Assembly (NCBI RefSeq): GCF_003248505.1
Contig: NZ_QFOA01000006.1
Coordinates: forward strand, 1 to 64,000
Length of the DNA stretch: 64,000 nucleotides
Direction of reading: 5' to 3'
From: Sphingobium sp.
Lineage (GTDB): Bacteria > Pseudomonadota > Alphaproteobacteria > Sphingomonadales > Sphingomonadaceae
Shown: positions 50,429-59,345 of the stretch, one piece after another
Layout of the letters: every line of letters starts with the position of its first letter
Position numbering within the stretch: position 1 is the stretch's first letter
The notes under the pieces: model-generated
What the model saw: the letters and a program-made list of their open reading frames with translations, nothing else
Database searches by the model: none
Told to the model about the DNA's origin: nothing
Program-made: the position numbers and the translations under genes

Positions 50429-51682
50429 ATGCTGAACATCAAAGCGCTCCGGGACCAGCGCGCCGAAAAGGCCAAGGAAGCCCGCAACCTCCTCGACACC
50501 AACACCGGCGACAAATGGTCGAAGGATATCGAAAAGCAGGTCGACGATATCTATGAGGACATCGACCGGATCGACGCGCAGATTGCGCGCGCGGAGCGGC
50601 AGGCGAGGATCGATGGCGATGCCGCCGCCGACGACCAGGCCGGCGATCGCCGTGATCGCCTCAACGCCAGCCTTTCTCCCGAACAGCGGGAGCAGGCGCA
50701 GAATTACGACAGTGCCTTCCGCAATTTTCTGGTCCGGGGCGAGCGCGGCCTGACCGACGAGGAGATGACCACGCTCCGCACGGGCCGTCCCCAGAATGCG
50801 CAGTCCGTGGGCACCGGGTCGGCTGGTGGGTATCTGGTCCCCGCAGGCTTCGGCGGCGAATTGCTGGAGGCGTTGAGGGCCTACGGCGGCGTCCGTTCGG
50901 TCGCCGAAGTCATCCAGACCGCATCGGGCAACGACCTGCCCTGGCCGACCGTGGACGAAACCGCGCAGGAAGGCGAGATCGTCGGCGAAAATCAGCCCGC
51001 CTCCAGCCAGGACGTGACCTTCGGTACCACGTCGATCGGCGCGCAGAAATGGTCGTCGAAGGTCTTCACGCTGCCGTTCGAACTGCTGCAGGATCAGGGT
51101 CCGGGCATCGACATCGAGGCATTCGTCCGCCGTGCCGCCGCGACGCGCATCGCGCGCATCCAGAACAAGAAGTTCACCAACGGCAGCGGTACGAACGAAC
51201 CCCTGGGCCTCGTCACGTCGGCGGTCGCGGGCAAGGTGGGGGCAACCGGCACGTCCACGACCCCCGGCTACGAAGATATGGTCGACCTGGAGCATTCGGT
51301 CGACCCGGCGTATCGCACGATGCCGGGCGTCGGCTGGATGTTCCATGATTTCATGCTTCGCAATTTGAAGAAGCTGAAAGACACTACGGGATACCCGCTG
51401 TGGTTGCCCGGCCTTTCGGCCAAAGATCCCGACACCTTCCTGCGGTATAAATATACCATCAACCAGGATATGCCGCAGCCCAGCGCCAACGCTAAGTCGA
51501 TCCTGTTCGGCGATTTCAAACAGTATCTCATCCGCGACGTGATGGAGGTGACGCTGTTCCGTTTCGACGACAGCACCTTCACCCGAAACGGACAGGTAGG
51601 CTTCCTTGCCTGGGCACGCGGGACCGGTAAGCAGATCTCAGCCGGTCAGCCGGTGAAATATTTCCAGAACTCGGCTTCGTAA
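50429..51682 (+). CDS. major capsid protein (HK97 gp5-like)
   Basis: A 417-aa shell protein. An N-terminal coiled-coil delta domain (LRDQRAEKAKEARNLLDTNT) is removed by the protease. The mature part begins around GSAGGYLVPAGFGGELLEAL and contains LPWPTVDETAQEG and NTNT-like HK97 fold segments. The ATG at 50429 follows AAGGA. Bracketed by two terminator hairpins. Confidence 0.95.
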   Translation: MLNIKALRDQRAEKAKEARNLLDTNTGDKWSKDIEKQVDDIYEDIDRIDAQIARAERQARIDGDAAADDQAGDRRDRLNASLSPEQREQAQNYDSAFRNFLVRGERGLTDEEMTTLRTGRPQNAQSVGTGSAGGYLVPAGFGGELLEALRAYGGVRSVAEVIQTASGNDLPWPTVDETAQEGEIVGENQPASSQDVTFGTTSIGAQKWSSKVFTLPFELLQDQGPGIDIEAFVRRAAATRIARIQNKKFTNGSGTNEPLGLVTSAVAGKVGATGTSTTPGYEDMVDLEHSVDPAYRTMPGVGWMFHDFMLRNLKKLKDTTGYPLWLPGLSAKDPDTFLRYKYTINQDMPQPSANAKSILFGDFKQYLIRDVMEVTLFRFDDSTFTRNGQVGFLAWARGTGKQISAGQPVKYFQNSAS

Positions 51683-51698
51683 GCCGGTTGCGACGTTC

Positions 51699-51731
51699 GC
51701 CGGTCGCGACCTTCGCGACCGGCCTTTTCTT
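51699..51731 (+). terminator. intrinsic terminator after the capsid gene
   Basis: GCCGGTCGCG and CGCGACCGGC (10-bp perfect arms) with a 5-nt loop and then CTTTTCTT. It lies 16 nt past the capsid stop and 14 nt before the next gene. Confidence 0.92.
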
Positions 51732-51744
51732 CTGGAGATAAGAT

Positions 51745-52065
51745 ATGGGTACTCCCCGCAATCGAACGCCGGTTCCGGCATCGGCACTTTCCGAGCAAAG
51801 CGCGCCCGCCGACGCTCAAGCGGTCGTGGATCAATCCTCGGCATCGTCCCCCGATGGCCCCGAAGTTGCAAAGGCCGAAATTCCGGCGGCTCAGCCTCCT
51901 GCTGAAGATAGCGTCGAAGGGCGCGTTCTGCGGGCCTTCGAACATTATTTGCCGAACGATATCGACAGCTGGTCGGTCGATGACGCGGAAGCGCTCGAGA
52001 AGGGCGGCTTCATCGACACCCACGCGAAGGCCGTGGCCTACGCCAAGAGCCTGATCGAGGGCTGA
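51745..52065 (+). CDS. small acidic head-region protein
   Basis: A 106-aa protein with a Ser/Ala/Pro-rich, low-complexity first half and a folded second half (GRVLRAFEHYLPNDIDSWSV). It lies between capsid and connector genes, where some phages carry a decoration or minor head protein; no family recognised. Confidence 0.6.
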   Translation: MGTPRNRTPVPASALSEQSAPADAQAVVDQSSASSPDGPEVAKAEIPAAQPPAEDSVEGRVLRAFEHYLPNDIDSWSVDDAEALEKGGFIDTHAKAVAYAKSLIEG

Positions 52066-52068
52066 TCG

Positions 52069-52374
52069 ATGGCCGAGCCCGTCACGCTCTCCGAGATCAA
52101 GGTCCACCTCCGCATCGATGAGGACGTGACGGACGAGGACGAGGCGCTGGAGGCGATGATCCTCGCCGCTCGCCGAACGGTCGAACTCCGCACCAGGCGG
52201 ACGATCGTCGGCGCGGCGCCCACGCTGATCGAGGCCGATCTCGAAACGGCGCGGCATGCGATCAAGCTGCTGGTCGGCACCATGTACGCCGATCGCGAAG
52301 GGGGCAGGGAACCGGGCCTTGTGCAATGGCTGCTCGATCCGCTGATTGCCTTCGACGACGGCAGCGAGCCCTGA
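52069..52374 (+). CDS. head-tail connector (HK97 gp6-like)
   Basis: A 101-aa protein: EPVTLSEIKVHLRIDEDVTD then EALEAMILAARRTVELRTRR, the hallmark of the gp6-like adaptor ring that binds the portal. Order within the head-tail block fits. Confidence 0.9.
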   Translation: MAEPVTLSEIKVHLRIDEDVTDEDEALEAMILAARRTVELRTRRTIVGAAPTLIEADLETARHAIKLLVGTMYADREGGREPGLVQWLLDPLIAFDDGSEP

Positions 52375-52378
52375 TTCC

Positions 52379-52708
52379 ATGGCGCTGAAGGCGGGAGAAC
52401 TCAACCGGCGCATCTTTCTGCAGATGCCGGTTCGCGCCCCCAACGGTCGCGGCGGTTTCACCAAGGGGTGGAGCGCCCCGCGGCCCGTCCGTGCGAAGAT
52501 GGTCATGCTCAAGGGCGACGAGGCCCTGCAGCACAATCTGGTCCGCAAACGTCAGGTCTGGCGGGTGACGCTCCGATATTGGCCCGACATCGATGTCGAG
52601 TGCCGCGCAACCTATCGCGGGGAAGTGCTTGCCATCACGTCTTGCGACGATCCCGATGGAAAGCGCGAGCGGATCGAGATGATCTGCGAAACCGGGGTGC
52701 CTGCGTAA
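52379..52708 (+). CDS. head closure protein (gp16/PF05521-like)
   Basis: A 109-aa protein with AGELNRRIFLQMPVRAPNGR and the C-terminal RYRGEV-like stopper fold (TYRGEVLAITSCDDPDG). It plugs the head-tail channel. The ATG at 52379 is consistent with family length. Confidence 0.87.
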   Translation: MALKAGELNRRIFLQMPVRAPNGRGGFTKGWSAPRPVRAKMVMLKGDEALQHNLVRKRQVWRVTLRYWPDIDVECRATYRGEVLAITSCDDPDGKRERIEMICETGVPA

Positions 52709-53199
52709 TGGGTCGTTCCTCGTGGAAAGGCGTTGCACGCGTCCGGCGAATATTCCGCCAGATGCCGCTCGCGGCGAAAGCCGAGATACAGGAAGTCCTC
52801 GATCGGGGCGGACGAAACATCGTCGCCTACATGCGCGGACGCGCGCCGCGACAGACGGGTGCGTTGCGCGCGGGCATAAGCTACCGGGTGATGGCCGGCC
52901 TTAAGCTGCGGGCAGGGCTGCTCGGCACGAAGAGGGGCCGGGCGCGCCTCTTCTACGGACGCATTCAGGATCTTGGCCGTCGCGGTCAGGAAGTAACGGT
53001 TCGGCGTCGGCGAGGCGTGATCAATTTCGGCAGCCGCAAGGATGCCGGCGGCAGGATGATCGGCGTCTATCGTCTTCGCGTGCGACCGATGCGTCCGAAA
53101 CGCTTCGTCACCGGCAGGATGCCGGACCTTCGCAACATGCTGAGCGCCGATCTGAAGCAGGTCTGGTCCCGTATCCTGATGCGGATAGGAGGGGTGTGA
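52708..53199 (+). CDS. HK97 gp10-like tail completion protein
   Basis: A 163-aa basic protein: EIQEVLDRGGRNIVAYMRGR, APRQTGALRAGISYRV, then a basic beta region. HK97 gp10 proteins complete the tail terminator ring. The start overlaps the previous stop by 1 nt. Confidence 0.85.
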   Translation: MGRSSWKGVARVRRIFRQMPLAAKAEIQEVLDRGGRNIVAYMRGRAPRQTGALRAGISYRVMAGLKLRAGLLGTKRGRARLFYGRIQDLGRRGQEVTVRRRRGVINFGSRKDAGGRMIGVYRLRVRPMRPKRFVTGRMPDLRNMLSADLKQVWSRILMRIGGV

Positions 53200-53579
53200 T
53201 GGCGGGAGCGCTCAATGCGGCCGAGATCGCGATCTACGGCGCGCTGGCCGACATCGACGATTTGTATCAGCATCCGCCGCAGGACACGCCCCTACCGCTC
53301 ACGATCATCGGCGACATGGATGCCGCAGTCCCGGTGGGCGGGCCGGACGATCCCGACCGCAAAATCCCGCTTACCATCGTCTGCATGACCGAGGGCGAGG
53401 AACGGCAACCGTGCCTCGACCGCATGGAGGCGGTTGCCTCCCGGCTCCGGGACAAAAGTTTCGTTGCGGCAGGCTTTACCGTCACCGCACACTTCCAGTC
53501 CGAGAGCGCGTCCGTCGACGAAAGCGGCGGCGGGTACAACGGCATCATGACCTACATGGTTTTCGCGCTGGCCGACTGA
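53199..53579 (+). CDS. DUF3168-type tail terminator/completion protein
   Basis: A 126-aa protein beginning MAGALNAAEIAIYGALADID with YQHPPQDTPLPLTIIGDMDA. DUF3168 proteins form the tail-tip side of the neck. AGGAGG lies before the ATG; an overlapping GTG at 53196 is an alternative. Confidence 0.87.
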   Translation: MAGALNAAEIAIYGALADIDDLYQHPPQDTPLPLTIIGDMDAAVPVGGPDDPDRKIPLTIVCMTEGEERQPCLDRMEAVASRLRDKSFVAAGFTVTAHFQSESASVDESGGGYNGIMTYMVFALAD

Positions 53580-53610
53580 CGCCGGCGCGCCCCCTTCAAT
53601 CCACCACTCC

Positions 53611-53636
53611 GCCCCGCCTCGCCAGCGGGGCTTTTT
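53611..53636 (+). terminator. terminator-like hairpin before the tail tube gene
   Basis: GCCCCGC and GCGGGGC (7-bp arms), 7-nt loop, then TTTTT. It lies 19 nt before the tail tube ATG. Confidence 0.85.
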
Positions 53637-53654
53637 CATTTGAGGAGAAGCACG

Positions 53655-54086
53655 ATGGCGAAGAAACTGGGCAACGACTACCGCCTCTGGATCGAGAGCG
53701 CGACCGCCGGCACCTACAACGAGATCAAGGGCGGCACGTCGACCAAGATCAGCCGCCAGGCGAGCACGATCGACACGTCCACTAAGGACGACTTTCCCTA
53801 CGGTACGCAGGCCCCCGGCCTCAAGTCGCTGACCATCGACGCGGAAATTTTCCCCAACCTGCCCGATGCGAACGGTTATGGCCGCCTCGAAACCGCTGCG
53901 TCCGGCAGCAATCCGGTCAACTTCCAGATCCGCAAGGGCGGATCGACGGGTGCCGCCGGCGACGTAGTTTTCCAGGCGTCGATGTATATCGGCAACTTCA
54001 ACACGGATTTCCCGAAGAACGACGTGGTGAAGTGCGACTTTCAGCTGACGCTGGCCTCGCCGCCGACCACGGACACGCTGGGCTAA
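53655..54086 (+). CDS. major tail tube protein
   Basis: A 143-aa protein: KKLGNDYRLWIESATAGTYN, TKISRQASTIDTSTKDDF and a beta-sandwich core; this pattern is typical of TP901-1-like tail tube subunits. A GAGGAG site precedes the ATG. Confidence 0.9.
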   Translation: MAKKLGNDYRLWIESATAGTYNEIKGGTSTKISRQASTIDTSTKDDFPYGTQAPGLKSLTIDAEIFPNLPDANGYGRLETAASGSNPVNFQIRKGGSTGAAGDVVFQASMYIGNFNTDFPKNDVVKCDFQLTLASPPTTDTLG

Positions 54087-54090
54087 GCCG

Positions 54091-54528
54091 ATGGACGACG
54101 CCAACGCGCTCCGTGGCGAGGTCGATCTGATACTGGAAGGGCAGACCTATGTGTTGCGCCCTTCGCATCAGGCGATCATCGCCATGGAGAAAAAGACCGG
54201 GCGATCGCTGATCGAGCTCGCGTCGCTGGCCGAACAGTCGATGCTCGACCAGGCTACACAGGCGATTGTCGTTACCGAACTGATCCGTGCCTGGGGGCGG
54301 TCGATCCAGATCGACGAATATGCCTCCGGCGCGGAGAAGGCCGTGGCGACGGCGGCGAAAGGGGCGAACGTCGATATCATCGGCGAACTCCTCTATTCGG
54401 TCGGTGTCCTATCGGTGCAGCCGCGCGTGGCGATCGTGCTGGGTTTGGCGTTGACCGGTGGATGCCTCCCTTCGGGGGAAATGAAGGCGACGGGGACGAC
54501 GACGAGCGAGATCCCCGCCGCCGATTGA
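54091..54528 (+). CDS. tail assembly chaperone (GTA gp10/TAC_11-like)
   Basis: A 145-aa protein: EVDLILEGQTYVLRPSHQAI and AMEKKTGRSLIELASLAEQS. It resembles the alphaproteobacterial TAC_11 chaperone that escorts the tape measure. The next gene overlaps it. Confidence 0.83.
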   Translation: MDDANALRGEVDLILEGQTYVLRPSHQAIIAMEKKTGRSLIELASLAEQSMLDQATQAIVVTELIRAWGRSIQIDEYASGAEKAVATAAKGANVDIIGELLYSVGVLSVQPRVAIVLGLALTGGCLPSGEMKATGTTTSEIPAAD

Positions 54529-54650
54529 TGGGCATCGCCTCGGCCGCGCTCGCTTGGCCGCCGGGGCAGTTCTGGAATGCGACGCCACATGAATTCTGGG
54601 CCTCCTACGAAGCGTGGAAGCTGATGAATTGCGCGGAGCAGGAAAGCTGA
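54462..54650 (+). CDS. second tail assembly chaperone (TAC_2-like)
   Basis: A 62-aa protein: an acidic head (GGNEGDGDDDERDPRRR) followed by MGIASAALAWPPGQFW and TPHEFWASYEAWK, typical of the short chaperone partner. It overlaps the first chaperone by 67 nt; a start at 54528 (TGATG overlap) would give 40 aa instead. A frameshift product is also possible. Confidence 0.72.
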   Translation: MPPFGGNEGDGDDDERDPRRRLMGIASAALAWPPGQFWNATPHEFWASYEAWKLMNCAEQES

Positions 54651-54662
54651 TAGGGCAGGGGC

Positions 54663-54980
54663 ATGCGCCGCATGCTCCTCTCTCTTTTTGTTCTGGCTTC
54701 AGCGTGCAGCCCGCATCGCGCCGAGATCGACCCTGCCGCGGTGTCGATGATGACGCCAGCTGTTTGGCCCAAAATGTATGCGGCCCTCGGGCCTGAATCC
54801 TTTGCGCGGGCCAATGCAAAGATGAGGGCCGCTGCCGAATATGCCGCTGCCGATCGTGCCTGCGGTCGGGTCGAATATGTCGGTGTGTCACCATCGGCGT
54901 CTACGCCCCAACGAATCGAATGGTTCGTCGATTGCACGCCGGAATATCGAATTCGGCTTTCCGAAGATGACCTGACCTAG
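54663..54980 (+). CDS. small lipoprotein between chaperone and tape measure
   Basis: A 105-aa protein with a lipoprotein signal (MRRMLLSLFVLASACS; lipobox Leu-Ala-Ser-Ala-Cys) and a mature domain with two more Cys residues. It is unlike tail components; its position suggests an inserted gene, perhaps acting on the host envelope. Family unknown. Confidence 0.72.
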   Translation: MRRMLLSLFVLASACSPHRAEIDPAAVSMMTPAVWPKMYAALGPESFARANAKMRAAAEYAAADRACGRVEYVGVSPSASTPQRIEWFVDCTPEYRIRLSEDDLT

Positions 54981-55004
54981 ACGGTCGGGTACATAGTTTC
55001 TTCC

Positions 55005-55035
55005 AAGGGTGGTCAAGCGATTGGCCGCCCTTTTT
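55005..55035 (+). terminator. terminator-like hairpin before the tape measure gene
   Basis: AAGGGTGG pairs with CCGCCCTT (one T-G pair) around a 12-nt loop, with a T-run overlapping the right arm. It ends 18 nt before the tape measure start. Confidence 0.78.
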
Positions 55036-55052
55036 CGTGTATCGAGGTGCAC

Positions 55053-58000
55053 ATGGCCGACGTCGATGTGAAGCAGCTGATGCTGCAGGTCGACGCCAGC
55101 GTCGAACTGCTGCGCACGAATTTGGTGCGTGGCGATCGCGAAGTCGCGCGCTTCACCAGCGAGACGCAGCGTCGCCTGGATGCAACAGATCGCCGCTTCT
55201 CACAGCTCGGCCGCCCGCTCAGCACAGTTGCGGCCGGCGTCCAGCGCGCCAATGCGCAGATCGCGACCATCGGCGCGACAGCAGCGCGTGTGCAGGCACA
55301 GGTGGCAGCGGCGTCAAATGGCATCCGCACCACGTTGCTCGCAAGCACATCGACCATCGCCGCAGCGCTGAGCGCCAACCAGATAGCCGACTATTCCGAC
55401 AGCTATACGCGCTTCACCAACCAGTTGAAGGTCGCAGGACTGGAGGGTGGCAAGCTCGGTACGACGCAAGAGCAGCTGTATCAGATCGCTCAGCGATACG
55501 GCGTCCAGTTGGAAGCGCTTGGCCAACTTTATGGGCGAACTTCGCAAGCCGCGAAGGAGCTAGGCGCTTCGCAGAGCGAACTCATGCAGTTTACGTCCGG
55601 TATTGCCGCTGCTTTGAAAGTGCAGGGTGGCAGTGCCGATTCCTCGCGCGGCGCGCTTATTCAGCTAACGCAAGCCCTGGGCGGCGAGATCGTGAGAGCC
55701 GAAGAGTTCAATTCGATGAACGAAGGCGCTCTTCCGATCCTGCAGGCGGTTGCGAATGGGGTTGACCGATTTGGCGGCTCTATCACCAAACTGCGGGCGG
55801 AAGTCGTCGCAGGCAAATTGAAGAGCGCCGAGTTTTTTCAAGGCTTCCTGCGCGGTTCGTCGGATCTCGAAAAGCAGGCCGAGAAGGCCACGCTTACGAT
55901 CGGCAACAGCTTCACCGTGCTCAACAACGCTTTGGGCAAGTATATCGGGGAAGCAGGAGCGGCATCGACGGCAACGGAAAAAGTTTCCGCCGGCATCCAG
56001 GGTCTTGCCAACAACCTCGATGTGATTGGCCCGGCGCTGGCTGTCATCGGCGCAGGCTTTGCGACGCGTGCTCTGGTTCCCGGCATCGCGATCGCTACGA
56101 CGGAAGTCGGTCTTTTCGTCAAAGCGCTGGATCAGGAACGGGTCGTCATGCTGGGGGGTAAAGTCGCCGCCGCGCAGAAGGCCCAGGCCGTAGCCACTGC
56201 CGCACAGGCGGAGGTCAGTGCGATCGAGGCGACGATTGCCGCACGTCGGGCTGATGCCGAGATTATCGCCGCCAATTTGGCGCTTATCGACAAGCAGCGT
56301 GCCGAAGCGCTTCAGGCGCAGGCTGCTGTTAGAGCAAACGCTGCTGCGGGCTTTGGATCGGTAGGTGTGACACGCAGCTTCCCTGATGCCGCGCGGGCGC
56401 AGAGAGATTTTGAATCGCAGATTAGGCTCCGGGAAAGACTCCGGGTCGCAAACGGGGAGATCGCTGCGAGCGAGCTCACCCTTGTGGGGGCGCAGGCGCG
56501 CGCAACTGCGGCGACCGCCGCTTCCACCGCTGCTACGACCGCCGCCACGCTTGCCGCTCGGGCAGGTGCAGCCGCCGGCAAGCTGTTCGCCGGCGCGCTC
56601 ACCTTGATCGGCGGTTCCGTCGCTGGCGGTGCCGCCGTGCTCGCAATCGGTGCGATCGTCGGCGCGATCATGCTGTATCGCGACAGTGTCGCCGAGGCGA
56701 AGCGCCGTGACGAGGAGTTCGTCCAGTCGGGTAAAGACCTTTCCGCCTTCATGAAAGAGGTGGCTTCGCTGTCTGGTTCGGCTGCTGCGCAGATCGGCGG
56801 AGTAGGCGCGACGGCTTCGGGGGCAGTCGGTGGCGTGAACAGCCTCACCGCAGCGGCGGGAAAGCTCGCAACGTCATTGCGTGACGTCGCCGAAGAGGCC
56901 CGGCGCAGCAAGCTGGAAACAGCGAGGGCATTCGAGGCCAAGGCCGAACAGGACGAAGCCTACTATAAATCCAAGTTTGAAAGTCGCCAGCAGTCGACAT
57001 CGTCGGTTGCCCGCTTCGGATATTTTGAAAAGTCAGACGAGGATAAAGCAGCCGACAAATTTTATCTGGACCGATATAACGAGGCCAAATCCCGGCAGGC
57101 CGCAGCCGAACGCACCCGCCATGCTATCGAGCGCGAGCCTTGGCAGAGCTTCACGCCATCGGCAAACCGCACAAAGCAAACCGATATCGACATGGCCGAC
57201 CGCGGCCAGACGGTTACCCGCGATCTGACCATCGCGCGGCAGAGCGGCAACAAGGCGCAGATCGCCGATCTCAAGGCGCAGAAATTCGAGATCGACCAAT
57301 ATAGCAAATACCGGAAAGACGGCCTGTCCGCCGAGGCGGCGTCGGCGCAGGCGTCGAAGGACAAGGCGAAGTTCCAGGCCGCTAGCGGCGAGAAGGAGGC
57401 GGCCGCCGACAGCGCCAGATCGGCGCGCGGCGCTGCCGCCGCAAAGCGTCAGGAAGCTGCAGCAGTCCGGGATGCCGCCGCCGACGCTCGCGCCTATGCC
57501 TCCGCAAGCCGTCAGGCGGATAACGATATCGCCGCCGCACGGGCTCAGCTGACCGGATCGGCGGAAGAGCGCGCCAATATCGAAAAGGCACGGATCGAGG
57601 CGGAGCGGCTCAACCGCGATCAGGAGATCGCGTCACAGGGGCCGAACGGGTCAAAGCGGTTCACGGCGGCGGAAGTCGATGTGCTACAGACCAAGAACCG
57701 GCAGCGCGCCGAACTGGAGGCCGAAGTCGTCGATCTGGGCGAGCGCCGCCGCTTGGCGCAGGAGGCTCTGGACGCGACGCTGGATGGCCTCGCGACGCAG
57801 CAGGACATCGCCACGCTTCAGGCCAGTCTTGCGACCACCACCGGCTTGCGTCGGGATCTGGAGCTTCGTCTGCTGGACATACAGCGCGAGGAGGAGGAAG
57901 CGCGCCTGCGGGCCATCACGGTGGTGAATGGCGCTACTGCGGCCGAAGAGCGGAAGGCCAAAGAGCGCCTGGCCGCGCTGCCGCAGATTTACGACCTGCG

Positions 58001-58745
58001 ACGCCAGCAGACGGAGCGCGACAACGAAAGTCCGATGCAGCGTCGTCGTCGTGAAACTGCCGATCGCGCGGCGAACCTGGGCGATCAGCTGGAAACGATC
58101 GAGGTCAGTTTCCTCGACAATATGAACGACCAGCTGGCCGAGGGCGCGACCCGTTTCCTGAAATTGAAGGGGGCGGCAGGCGATTTCTTCAACCAGCTGA
58201 TCGAGGATGTCATCCGGCTCAATATTCAGCAGGCCGCAGGCGGATCGGGTGGCCTGCTGGGCGGCCTGCTTAAACTGACCGGGCTGGCCACCGGCGGAAA
58301 TGCGCTGGCGGGATCGATTTCGACGGCCAATTCCAATGTGGCATCGCTTGCCGCCGGGATCGAAGCCCGTAACCTGAAGGGCTTTTCCGGCGGCGGCTAC
58401 ACCGGCGATATCAATCCTGGCAAAGTGGCGGGCGTGGTGCACGGACAGGAGTTTGTGTTCGACGCCGCCTCCACGGCCCGGATCGGACGGTCTCAGCTGG
58501 AGGCGATGCGGAACGGATCGTTCAGAACGCCCAGCGTTTCCCGCACCGCGCTCGCAGGAGCAATGTCGGGCGGGGTAGTACGGATCGAGATCGCGGAAGG
58601 CGCGCTGTTCGAGCCCCGCATCGCTGCGGTGTCCGGTAACGTGGCCGCGCAGATGGTCGCAACAGCGGCGCCCGCGATGGTCGGTGCCGCGAGCGGCGAC
58701 GCGCAGGCTTCGTTCGCCCGCCGGGCACGGAGGCAGATTTCGTGA
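55053..58745 (+). CDS. tail tape measure protein
   Basis: A 1230-aa protein setting tail length. The N-terminal tape-measure domain (DYSDSYTRFTNQLKVAGLEG, LYQIAQRYGVQLEALGQLYG) is followed by long Ala-rich helices, a membrane segment (GSVAGGAAVLAIGAIVGAIM, about residues 525-550), a coiled coil, and a glycine-rich C-terminus (GGLLGGLLKLTGLATGG). The ATG at 55053 follows GAGG; the GTG two codons upstream is less likely. Confidence 0.95.
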   Translation: MADVDVKQLMLQVDASVELLRTNLVRGDREVARFTSETQRRLDATDRRFSQLGRPLSTVAAGVQRANAQIATIGATAARVQAQVAAASNGIRTTLLASTSTIAAALSANQIADYSDSYTRFTNQLKVAGLEGGKLGTTQEQLYQIAQRYGVQLEALGQLYGRTSQAAKELGASQSELMQFTSGIAAALKVQGGSADSSRGALIQLTQALGGEIVRAEEFNSMNEGALPILQAVANGVDRFGGSITKLRAEVVAGKLKSAEFFQGFLRGSSDLEKQAEKATLTIGNSFTVLNNALGKYIGEAGAASTATEKVSAGIQGLANNLDVIGPALAVIGAGFATRALVPGIAIATTEVGLFVKALDQERVVMLGGKVAAAQKAQAVATAAQAEVSAIEATIAARRADAEIIAANLALIDKQRAEALQAQAAVRANAAAGFGSVGVTRSFPDAARAQRDFESQIRLRERLRVANGEIAASELTLVGAQARATAATAASTAATTAATLAARAGAAAGKLFAGALTLIGGSVAGGAAVLAIGAIVGAIMLYRDSVAEAKRRDEEFVQSGKDLSAFMKEVASLSGSAAAQIGGVGATASGAVGGVNSLTAAAGKLATSLRDVAEEARRSKLETARAFEAKAEQDEAYYKSKFESRQQSTSSVARFGYFEKSDEDKAADKFYLDRYNEAKSRQAAAERTRHAIEREPWQSFTPSANRTKQTDIDMADRGQTVTRDLTIARQSGNKAQIADLKAQKFEIDQYSKYRKDGLSAEAASAQASKDKAKFQAASGEKEAAADSARSARGAAAAKRQEAAAVRDAAADARAYASASRQADNDIAAARAQLTGSAEERANIEKARIEAERLNRDQEIASQGPNGSKRFTAAEVDVLQTKNRQRAELEAEVVDLGERRRLAQEALDATLDGLATQQDIATLQASLATTTGLRRDLELRLLDIQREEEEARLRAITVVNGATAAEERKAKERLAALPQIYDLRRQQTERDNESPMQRRRRETADRAANLGDQLETIEVSFLDNMNDQLAEGATRFLKLKGAAGDFFNQLIEDVIRLNIQQAAGGSGGLLGGLLKLTGLATGGNALAGSISTANSNVASLAAGIEARNLKGFSGGGYTGDINPGKVAGVVHGQEFVFDAASTARIGRSQLEAMRNGSFRTPSVSRTALAGAMSGGVVRIEIAEGALFEPRIAAVSGNVAAQMVATAAPAMVGAASGDAQASFARRARRQIS

Positions 58746-59335
58746 GCTCGATCATGCTGCCGAACACTCCGGGCGTGCGCAACGTCCGTATGATGGTGCT
58801 GTCCTTCGGGTCTGTTCTCACGCCGTTCCTTGGCGGGCCTAGCCAGCGTATCAACCGCTTGGGAACGCGCTGGGCCATGCGCGTCAGCATGCCGCCGATG
58901 CGGGCCGAAGCGGCGCGTCCCTGGATCGATGCGCTGGCGCGCGGGTGCGAGGACGGCGTGATCATGCGGATCCCGCAGGACATCGATATCGGCGTTCCCG
59001 GGGCACCTCTCGTGTCAGCGGCGGTAACCGCGGGCATGATCCTGCCGATCAAGGGCTTGGCCCCGGGCTATGCGGTGAAGCGCTCGCAGCGCCTGAGCGT
59101 CATTCACAACGGTCGCCGCTATAACCATGTTTTCAGCGCCGACGCCGTCGCAAACGGCAGCGGCGTCCTGAATGCCGCAATCTGGCCGATGATCAGGACC
59201 GGTCTGTCGGTGAACGACACGATCGAGATCGCCGCCCCGATGATCGAGGGCTGGCTCGACGGCAATTTCGAATGGGACGTGCTCACCATGCCGTGGGTGC
59301 AGCTACCCGACTTCACCATCAGCGAAGCCGCGTAG
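58742..59335 (+). CDS. distal tail/baseplate protein (GTA gp12-position)
   Basis: A 197-aa protein beginning SSIMLPNTPGVRNVRMMVLS with a RWAMRVSMPPMRAEAARPWI segment. It occupies the place of the distal-tail DUF2460-type gene in the gene-transfer-agent order, but its sequence is only loosely like it. GTG start overlapping the tape measure stop. Confidence 0.75.
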   Translation: MSSIMLPNTPGVRNVRMMVLSFGSVLTPFLGGPSQRINRLGTRWAMRVSMPPMRAEAARPWIDALARGCEDGVIMRIPQDIDIGVPGAPLVSAAVTAGMILPIKGLAPGYAVKRSQRLSVIHNGRRYNHVFSADAVANGSGVLNAAIWPMIRTGLSVNDTIEIAAPMIEGWLDGNFEWDVLTMPWVQLPDFTISEAA

Positions 59336-59345
59336 GAGCCACCCC

